A stretch of 64,000 bases of DNA from Sphingomonas phyllosphaerae FA2 (GTDB lineage Bacteria; Pseudomonadota; Alphaproteobacteria; Sphingomonadales; Sphingomonadaceae). Below the pieces are notes generated by a model. That model saw only the letters and a program-made list of their open reading frames with translations, made no database searches and was not told the origin of the DNA. The DNA is taken from contig NZ_KE386571.1 of assembly GCF_000427645.1 (NCBI RefSeq), forward strand, positions 3,598,737-3,662,736. Reading direction: 5' to 3'. Position numbers and translations under genes: made by a program. Shown piece after piece: positions 58,245-64,000 of the stretch (position 1 is its first letter; each line of letters starts with the position of its first letter).

Positions 58245-59297
58245 ATGACACACGGCAAGCTCATCGCAATCCTGCCCGGCGACGGGATCGGCCCCGAAGT
58301 GACCGCCGAGGCGCGGCGCGTGCTCGACGCGCTCGATCTCGGGCTGGTGTTCGAGGAGGCGCCGGTCGGGGGCGCGGGCTATCGCGCCAGTGGGCATCCG
58401 CTCCCCGACGCGACGCTGGCGCTGGCGGAGCGCGCCGACGCGGTGCTGTTCGGCGCGGTCGGCGACCCCGAATTCGACTCGCTCGAACGCGCATTGCGCC
58501 CCGAACAGGCGATCCTCGGGCTGCGCAAGAACCTGACGACCTTCGCCAATCTTCGCCCCGCCAAGATGTTCGTCGGGCTGGAGGACGCCTCGACGCTCAA
58601 GCCCGAGGTGGCGAATGCGATCGATCTGGTGATCGTCCGCGAGCTGAACGGTGACGTCTATTTCGGCGCGAAGGGTCGCGGCACCACCGAGGACGGCTTG
58701 CGCGAGGGGCACGACCTGATGCGCTATGACGAAAGCGAGGTTCGCCGGATCGCGCATGTCGGCTTTCAGACCGCGGCCAAGCGGCGCGGCAAGCTCTGTT
58801 CGGTCGACAAGGCCAATGTGCTCGAAACCTCGCAATTGTGGCGCGACGTGGTGATCGAGGTCGCGGCGGAATACCCGCAGATCGAGCTGACCCATATGTA
58901 CGTCGACAATGCCGCGATGCAGTTGGTCCGCAACCCGGGCGCGTTCGATACGATCGTCACTGGCAATCTGTTTGGCGACATCCTTTCCGATCAGGCGAGC
59001 ATGTGCGTCGGCTCGATCGGGATGCTGCCCTCGGCGTCGCTCGATGCGCAGGGCAAGGGCCTGTACGAGCCGATCCACGGGTCGGCACCCGACATCGCGG
59101 GGCAGGGCAAGGCCAATCCGTGTGCGGCGATCCTGTCCGCGTCGATGATGCTGCGCCACTCGCTGGGAGCGGCTGAGGCCGCGGACCGGATCGAGGCGGC
59201 GGTGTCGGCGGCGCTGGCGACCGGCGCGCGGACCCCCGATCTCGGCGGCACCGCGACGACGCGCGCGATGGGCGATGCGGTGCTGGCGGCGCTGTAG
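58245..59297 (+). CDS. leuB: 3-isopropylmalate dehydrogenase
   Basis: Leucine biosynthesis; NAD-dependent oxidative decarboxylation of 3-isopropylmalate. 350 residues, with [37 protein letters not shown] and the signature [23 protein letters not shown] 58245 ([14 protein letters not shown]) is preferred; a GTG at 58212 overlapping recO would add 11 residues. A leucine rather than isocitrate specificity fits the [13 protein letters not shown] loop. Confidence 0.94.
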   Translation: MTHGKLIAILPGDGIGPEVTAEARRVLDALDLGLVFEEAPVGGAGYRASGHPLPDATLALAERADAVLFGAVGDPEFDSLERALRPEQAILGLRKNLTTFANLRPAKMFVGLEDASTLKPEVANAIDLVIVRELNGDVYFGAKGRGTTEDGLREGHDLMRYDESEVRRIAHVGFQTAAKRRGKLCSVDKANVLETSQLWRDVVIEVAAEYPQIELTHMYVDNAAMQLVRNPGAFDTIVTGNLFGDILSDQASMCVGSIGMLPSASLDAQGKGLYEPIHGSAPDIAGQGKANPCAAILSASMMLRHSLGAAEAADRIEAAVSAALATGARTPDLGGTATTRAMGDAVLAAL

Positions 59298-59329
59298 GCG
59301 CGTTACCGAACAGCGGGGCCGTCATGACA

Positions 59330-59405
59330 CGTCATTGCGAGCGTAGCGAAGCAATCCAGGGCCGGAACAGGACGCCCTGGATTGCTTCGCTACGCTCGCA
59401 ATGAG
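59330..59405. repeat. REP-like palindrome, family B copy 7
   Basis: CGTCATTGCGAGCGTAGCGA ... TCGCTACGCTCGCAATGAGG with the core in the B4 orientation (CCAGGGCCGGAACAGGACGC). Ends 12 bp before the glycosyltransferase start. Confidence 0.9.
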
Positions 59406-59417
59406 GGAGCGGCACCG

Positions 59418-60512
59418 ATGCTCGATCTCGCGGTTGTCGTCCCCACCTTCAACGAACGCGGCAATGTCGCGGCGGTGGTCGCGCGGCTGGCGGCAGCGCT
59501 GGAGGGACTGGACTGGGAGGTGCTGTTCGTCGACGACGACAGCCCCGATGGCACCGCGCAGGCGGCGCGCGACCTCGCCCGCCACGATCCGCGCGTGCGG
59601 GTGATCCAGCGGATCGGCCGGCGCGGGCTGTCGAGCGCGTGTATCGAGGGGATGTGCGCCACCGCCGCGCCGATCGTCGCGGTGATGGACGGCGACCTCC
59701 AGCACGACGAGACGCTGCTGCCGAAGATGCTCGCCGCGCTGCGCGACGACCCGACGCTCGACCTCGCGATCGGCTCGCGCTTCGTCGCGGGTGGCGGGAC
59801 CGGCGAGTGGGACCGCGACCGGGTCGCCAAGTCGGCGCTCGCGACCCGCATCGCCGCACACGTGGTGCGCACCGACCTGAGCGACCCGATGAGCGGCTTC
59901 TTCGCGATCCGCACCGAAGTGTTGCGCGGGCTGGTGCCGCAGCTCGGCGGGATTGGCTTCAAGATCCTGCTCGACATCATCGGCGCATCGCCGCGCCCGC
60001 TGCGCTTCGTCGAACTGCCCTATGTCTTCCGCACCCGCGCGGTCGGGGAGAGCAAGCTCGATCACGTCGTCGCGATGGAATATCTGATCGCGCTTTATGA
60101 TCGGCGGCTCGGGCGGATCGTGCCGGTGCGCTTCGCGATGTTCTCGATGATCGGGGCGCTGGGTGCGGGGGTGCATATGAGCGTGCTGTCGCTTCTCTAT
60201 GTCGTCGCCGGGCTGACCTTCCTGACCGGGCAGATCGTCGCGACCTTCGCGGCGATGACGTTCAATTTCTTCCTCAACAATGCGCTGACCTATCGCGACC
60301 GACGGCTGCGCGGCGCGCGCGCGCTGCTCGACGGCTGGGTGGCGTTCTGCCTCGTCTGCGCGGTCGGGGCGGTGGCGAACGTCGGGGTGGCGGCGTTCCT
60401 TCACGACGTACGGCAGGGCGCGTGGGCGGCGTCGGCATTGCTCGGCGTGCTGGTCGGCGCGGTGTGGAATTACGCGCTGTCGTCGCGGTTTACCTGGGGA
60501 CGGTATCGGTAG
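59418..60512 (+). CDS. Polyprenol-phosphate mannosyltransferase (DPM1-like) fused to GtrA membrane domain
   Basis: 364 residues. N-terminal GT2 domain (1-230): DLAVVVPTFNERGNV, VLFVDDDSPDGTA, MDGDLQHDETLL. C-terminal GtrA-like part with four membrane helices (FAMFSMIGALGAGVHMSVLS, ATFAAMTFNFFLNNALTYRD, AFCLVCAVGAVANVGVAAFL, ALLGVLVGAVWNYALSSRF). Makes a polyprenyl-phosphate sugar donor and probably flips it. ATG 59418 follows GGAG; an upstream ATG in repeat B7 is excluded. Convergent with a PMT-family mannosyltransferase, its likely consumer. Confidence 0.9.
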   Translation: MLDLAVVVPTFNERGNVAAVVARLAAALEGLDWEVLFVDDDSPDGTAQAARDLARHDPRVRVIQRIGRRGLSSACIEGMCATAAPIVAVMDGDLQHDETLLPKMLAALRDDPTLDLAIGSRFVAGGGTGEWDRDRVAKSALATRIAAHVVRTDLSDPMSGFFAIRTEVLRGLVPQLGGIGFKILLDIIGASPRPLRFVELPYVFRTRAVGESKLDHVVAMEYLIALYDRRLGRIVPVRFAMFSMIGALGAGVHMSVLSLLYVVAGLTFLTGQIVATFAAMTFNFFLNNALTYRDRRLRGARALLDGWVAFCLVCAVGAVANVGVAAFLHDVRQGAWAASALLGVLVGAVWNYALSSRFTWGRYR

Positions 60513-60518
60513 CGCCCC

Positions 60519-60558
60519 GTCGCCCCGGACGTGATCCGAAGCCCCGCTTCTTCTTGCC
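60519..60558. repeat. Family D half-element
   Basis: CGTCGCCCCGGACGTGATCC followed by GAAGCCCCGCTTCTTCTTGC, resembling the left half of family D only. Fills the 46-bp gap between the two convergent glycosylation genes. Confidence 0.55.
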
Positions 60559-61794
60559 TCACACCCAGCTGTTGAACCACGTAAAGCGATGGAACGCCGC
60601 CGGATTGGCAAGCGCCTGCGCGCTGAGCACCGGCAGGAAGTACAGCCACAGCGCGAACACCAGCAGCAGGAACAGCTCGACCCACCGTCCGAGCGCCGCG
60701 CGGTGATGATCGATCGCCACCACCAGCACCACGCACAGCAGCACGCTCGACGGATAGTAATAATAATAGAAGCCGAGCGACTTGGGGATCACCGCGAAGA
60801 TCGCCAGCGAGAAGGTCCATAGCGCGGCGGGGGCAAGCAGCCGCGCCGCGCCGGTCCGCACCCACGCCTGATAGCAGGCGACCACCGCGACCAGCCCGCC
60901 CCACATCACCGCAGGGTTGCCGAGCAGCAGGATGCCGCGCTGCGCGCCGTCGACGGGTTCGTAGAGATACCAGATCGGCCGGATCAGCAGCGGCCATGTC
61001 CACCAGTTCGACTGATAAGTGTGCGGCGGCAGCTTCTGCGTCTGGCGCAGGTACATATCCCACTGGAAGTGCGGCAAGGTGTGGAATGTCAGCGCGTCGT
61101 TAGCGTAGAAGAACGCGGGCGCGAAGGTCAGGAAATAGGTAACGACCGACAGCCCGCCGAGCAGCGCCAGTGCCGGGACGGTGCCGAGCCCCGGCCAGCG
61201 CTGCGGCCGTTCGCGCCGCATCAGCACGAAAGTGACGGCGGCCGCGGCGACATAGGGGGCAGCGGCCCATTTGCATGCGGTGGCCAGCCCCATCAGCACG
61301 CTGCCCGCGCTCCACCGCGCCACACTGCCGTCGCGGATCGCCGAACTGAGCAACACGATGCCCCAGATCAGAAACGCGACCATGAACGTATCGAGCATCG
61401 CGATCCGCGCCTGGATGTAGATCGTGAAACCGAGCAGCGCGAAGATGGTGGCGAGCAGGGCGGGGCGCGTGCGGCGTGTCAGCAAATGGGTCAGCGCGAA
61501 CACCCCCGCGACCGTCGCGCTGCCCGCCAGCGTCGAGGCGACGCGCCATCCGTACGGCACATCGCCGAACAGATGGATGCCCGCCGCGATCAACTCCTTG
61601 GCAAGCAACGGATGTTCGATATTGGTCGGCTCCGACAGCGTGAGCAATGCGCGCGCGGCGGGCAGGTAATGGACCTCGTCGAACACCGGCTTGGCGGGCA
61701 CCGACAGGCGAAAGACGAATATTAGCCAGCTGAACACGGCGATGCCCAGCGCGAGCAGTCGCGGCGTTCCCTGTTGTCGTTCGCCCCTCGTCAC
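60559..61794 (-). CDS. PMT-family (GT39) protein/lipid mannosyltransferase
   Basis: 411 residues, about ten membrane helices (for example LLALGIAVFSWLIFVFRLSV and LFLLLVFALWLYFLPVLS). The N-terminal loop carries the PMT acidic motif in PVFDEVHYLPAARALL, then NIEHPLLAKELIA. C-terminal PKSLGFYYYYYPSSVLLC resembles PMT C-domains. Uses a polyprenyl-phosphate mannose donor to O-mannosylate targets on the periplasmic side. GTG 61794 after GGAGGA chosen. The convergent DPM-like gene is its likely supplier. Confidence 0.85.
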   Translation of the reverse strand: MTRGERQQGTPRLLALGIAVFSWLIFVFRLSVPAKPVFDEVHYLPAARALLTLSEPTNIEHPLLAKELIAAGIHLFGDVPYGWRVASTLAGSATVAGVFALTHLLTRRTRPALLATIFALLGFTIYIQARIAMLDTFMVAFLIWGIVLLSSAIRDGSVARWSAGSVLMGLATACKWAAAPYVAAAAVTFVLMRRERPQRWPGLGTVPALALLGGLSVVTYFLTFAPAFFYANDALTFHTLPHFQWDMYLRQTQKLPPHTYQSNWWTWPLLIRPIWYLYEPVDGAQRGILLLGNPAVMWGGLVAVVACYQAWVRTGAARLLAPAALWTFSLAIFAVIPKSLGFYYYYYPSSVLLCVVLVVAIDHHRAALGRWVELFLLLVFALWLYFLPVLSAQALANPAAFHRFTWFNSWV

Positions 61795-61909
61795 CGCCGC
61801 ATTTCCTCCGCCACGCCCCGCGCGGGCTTGCGACAGGCGCGCGACGCCGACAAGCCCGATGGTGACGGTTTGACTTGTTCTGGCGGGTGCGCGGAGGCTA
61901 AGCGGGGGC

Positions 61910-63115
61910 ATGAAGCGGCATAGCGGACAGGATCGGTCGATCACCCAGAACTGGCGCCCTGCGACCCTCGCGGTTCGCGGCGGCACCGCCCGGTCGGAAT
62001 ATGGCGAAACATCCGAGGCGATGTTCCTGACATCGGGCTATTGTTACGATCGCGCCGAGGATGCGGCGGCGCGCTTTGCCGGCGAACAAACCGGCATGAC
62101 CTATTCGCGACTCCAGAACCCGACCGTCGAGATGCTCGAGCAGCGCATTGCGCTGCTGGAGGGCGCGGAGGCGTGCCGGACGATGGCGACCGGCATGGCG
62201 GCGATGACCGCGGTGCTGCTCTGCCAGCTGCAACAGGGCGATCATGTCGTCGCCGGGCGCGCCGCGTTCGGCTCGTGCCGCTGGTTGGTCGATACATTGT
62301 TGCCCAAGTTCGGCATCCAGAGCACCACCGTCGACGCGCGCGATCCGCAGGCGTTCGAGGATGTCGTGCGCCCGAACACCAAGGTGTTCTTCTTCGAGAC
62401 GCCCGCCAATCCGACCATGGATGTGGTCGATCTGCGCGCGGTGTGCGGGATCGCGCGCGAGCGCGGGATCACCAGCGTCGTCGACAATGCCTTCGCCACG
62501 CCGGCGCTCCAGCGTCCGATGGAGTTCGGCGCGGACGTGACCGCCTATTCCGCGACCAAGATGATGGACGGGCAGGGCCGCGTGCTGGCCGGCGCGGTGT
62601 GCGGGACGCAGGACTTCATCGACAATACCTTGCTGCCCTTCACGCGCAACACCGGGCCGACGCTGAGCGCGTTCAACGCCTGGGTGGTGCTTAAGGGACT
62701 GGAAACGCTTGACCTACGCATCCGCCGCCAGTCGGAGAATGCGCTGGCGGTCGGGCGCTTCCTCGAGGCGCGCGTACCGCGTATCCTCCATCCGGGCCTG
62801 CCCAGCCACCCGCAGCACGAACTGGCCATGTCGCAGATGAGCGCCGTGGGCGGAATTTTCGCATTCGAGGTCGAGGACCGCGCGCAGGCGCACGCATTGC
62901 TCAACGCATTGGAGCTGATCGACATTTCGAACAACATCGGCGACTCGCGCTCGCTGATGACGCATCCGGCCTCGACGACCCACTACGGAGTCTCGGCCGA
63001 AGCGCGCGCCGAGATGGGCGTGACCGAGGGGCTGCTGCGCCTCAACGTCGGGCTCGAAGATCCGCAGGATCTGATCGACGATCTCGACCGCGCGCTGCGG
63101 CAGGTCGGGTTGTGA
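61910..63115 (+). CDS. metZ: O-succinylhomoserine sulfhydrylase
   Basis: PLP enzyme joining O-succinylhomoserine and sulfide to make homocysteine. 401 residues of the Cys/Met-metabolism family. PLP pocket: MATGMAAMTA, ETPANPTMDVVDL, VVDNAFATPALQRPMEFGAD, and the internal aldimine Lys in AYSATKMMDGQGR. The GG-rich SD (GCGGGGGC) is tight to ATG 61910. 115 bp separates it from the divergent PMT gene. Overlaps apaG by 4 bp. Confidence 0.94.
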   Translation: MKRHSGQDRSITQNWRPATLAVRGGTARSEYGETSEAMFLTSGYCYDRAEDAAARFAGEQTGMTYSRLQNPTVEMLEQRIALLEGAEACRTMATGMAAMTAVLLCQLQQGDHVVAGRAAFGSCRWLVDTLLPKFGIQSTTVDARDPQAFEDVVRPNTKVFFFETPANPTMDVVDLRAVCGIARERGITSVVDNAFATPALQRPMEFGADVTAYSATKMMDGQGRVLAGAVCGTQDFIDNTLLPFTRNTGPTLSAFNAWVVLKGLETLDLRIRRQSENALAVGRFLEARVPRILHPGLPSHPQHELAMSQMSAVGGIFAFEVEDRAQAHALLNALELIDISNNIGDSRSLMTHPASTTHYGVSAEARAEMGVTEGLLRLNVGLEDPQDLIDDLDRALRQVGL

Positions 63116-63528
63116 GCACCGCGACCGGCATGGAAGCGTTGTTCACCGACGCCGCCACGACTCAGGACGTCACCGTCCGCGTCTCGGTCAGCTATCTCGC
63201 CGAACAGTCGGAGCCGGGGCGCGGGCGGTGGTTCTGGGCCTATCATATCCGCATCGAGAACGACGGCGCGGGCGCGGTGCAATTGCTGACCCGCCACTGG
63301 ATCATCACCGACGGTAACGGCGCGCGTCACACCGTCGAGGGAGAAGGCGTCGTCGGCGAGCAGCCGGTGATCCAGCCCGAGGGCAGCTACGATTACGTTT
63401 CCGGCTGTCCGCTCGCCACGCCGAGCGGCGCGATGCAGGGCAGCTACCGGATGGTCGCCGAGGACGGGCGGGTGTTCGACGTTGCGATCCCGCGCTTCGC
63501 GCTCCACGCGCCGGCGGTGGCGGAGTGA
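63112..63528 (+). CDS. apaG: ApaG protein
   Basis: 138 residues, the small beta-sandwich ApaG family. Conserved segments FWAYHIRIENDGAGAVQLL, RHWIITDGNGARHTVEGEGV, PEGSYDYVSGCPLATPSGAM and GSYRMVAEDGRVFDV. Linked genetically to cobalt/magnesium handling and diadenosine tetraphosphate in enterics; molecular role open. The GTG 63112 overlaps the metZ stop (GTGA). Confidence 0.93.
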   Translation: MSTATGMEALFTDAATTQDVTVRVSVSYLAEQSEPGRGRWFWAYHIRIENDGAGAVQLLTRHWIITDGNGARHTVEGEGVVGEQPVIQPEGSYDYVSGCPLATPSGAMQGSYRMVAEDGRVFDVAIPRFALHAPAVAE

Positions 63529-63532
63529 AGCG

Positions 63533-64000
63533 GTGAAGCGGACGCACCTGCCGCTCAACGGGTTGCGCGTGCTCGACGCCGCGGCGCGTCATCTGTCCTT
63601 CACCCGCGCCGCCGACGAACTGGCGGTGACGCCCGCGGCGGTCGGGCAGCAGATTCGCGCGCTCGAGGATACGCTCGGCGTCGTGCTGTTCCGCCGCACG
63701 ACCAAGGGGCTGGAGCTGACCCCGGAGGGCGAGGCGGGACTCGCGCCGCTGCGTCAGGCGTTCCTCGAATTCGAGGAAGCGGTGCGCGCGATGCAGGCCG
63801 GGCAATCGTCCAAGTCGCTGACGATCGCCGCCCCGCGCGACGTGACCGAGAAATGGCTGCTCCCGCGGCTCGCCGAGATTGCTGCGGCCGATCCCGACCT
63901 GCGCTTCGTGCTGGTCGCGGCGGACGAGGGGATGGATTTTACCGAAGCCAACCTCGACCTTGCGATCCGTTGGGGCGAGGGGCCGGGTACGCACGAGGGG
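63533..64000 (+). CDS. LysR-family regulator, GcvA-like (partial)
   Basis: 156 codons to the right window edge. Winged-helix N-terminus (LNGLRVLDAAARHLSFTRAA, ELAVTPAAVGQQIRALEDTL) and start of the substrate-binding domain (LTIAAPRDVTEKWLLPRLAE, ANLDLAIRWGEG). The phrase PLNGLRVLDAAARHLSFTRA is typical of GcvA-type regulators. GTG 63533 begins 4 bp after the apaG stop. The target is unknown. Confidence 0.88.
   Translation, partial: MKRTHLPLNGLRVLDAAARHLSFTRAADELAVTPAAVGQQIRALEDTLGVVLFRRTTKGLELTPEGEAGLAPLRQAFLEFEEAVRAMQAGQSSKSLTIAAPRDVTEKWLLPRLAEIAAADPDLRFVLVAADEGMDFTEANLDLAIRWGEGPGTHEG

Noticed and set aside
61795..61909. A SAM-II-type riboswitch before metZ
   Set aside because: Fragments such as GGTGA, TTTGAC and GCTAA occur, but I could not form the expected P1 stem and pseudoknot; TTGACT with a nearby GGCTAA reads equally well as a promoter. 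A covariance-model search would decide.

Overview
This is a GC-rich, gene-dense chromosomal window with many GTG and TTG starts and ATGA-type overlaps. Gene content and protein style point to an alphaproteobacterium of the Sphingomonadaceae, probably Sphingomonas or a close relative. Pointers are the split F0 cluster atpI-B-E-F'-F, the ScfR-type propionate regulator, DUF1311 and DUF885 proteins, and the dispersed palindromic repeats typical of that group. No rRNA, tRNA, prophage, plasmid or CRISPR signal was seen. The taxonomic call is inference from protein style, not from a marker gene.

Left part (1-10.3 kb): a propionyl-CoA assimilation locus. A divergent ScfR/PccR-type regulator (cut by the window edge) faces pccB, a GIY-YIG gene between two REP palindromes, methylmalonyl-CoA epimerase, an enoyl-CoA hydratase, methylmalonyl-CoA mutase (broken by a 1-nt frameshift), a DUF1311 protein, bioB and pccA. 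Propionyl-CoA would be carboxylated by biotin-dependent PccAB, epimerised, and rearranged to succinyl-CoA; bioB supplies the biotin. pccA carries an in-frame copy of a dispersed palindromic repeat.

10.3-15.3 kb: a tripartite MacAB/TolC-type efflux operon (NodT outer-membrane factor, adaptor, ABC ATPase, FtsX-like permease). 15.3-22.2 kb: a GGDEF protein, then a PaoABCD-like aldehyde oxidoreductase operon with a MocA-like molybdopterin cytidylyltransferase, and a small lipoprotein. 22.3-28.3 kb: a small hydrophilic protein, a large DUF3857/transglutaminase/TPR protein, an Old Yellow Enzyme gene divergent from an HxlR regulator with a clear palindromic operator, and a luciferase-like monooxygenase. 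28.5-31 kb: three overlapping genes (FAD dehydrogenase, RluE-like pseudouridine synthase, RNase H-like protein).

31-43.3 kb, mostly minus strand: a chemoreceptor, the series DnaJ/CbpA - YihY - FabI - GNAT, a transglutaminase plus circularly permuted ATP-grasp/alpha-E protein pair, and the NHEJ pair Ku-LigD. 43.4-50.3 kb: pdxH, a FieF-type metal exporter, a PhzF-like protein, radC, and the intermembrane lipid-transport set YdbH-YnbE-YdbL. 50.6-53.2 kb: the F0 ATP synthase operon, ending in an intrinsic terminator.

53.4-64 kb: a DUF885 zinc peptidase-like protein, uvrC, recO, leuB, a dolichyl-phosphate-mannose-synthase-like/GtrA protein convergent with a PMT-family mannosyltransferase, metZ, apaG and a truncated LysR regulator.

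At least five families of dispersed palindromes (called A to E here) fill most intergenic gaps: about 18 copies or fragments, some inside operons and one inside a coding sequence.
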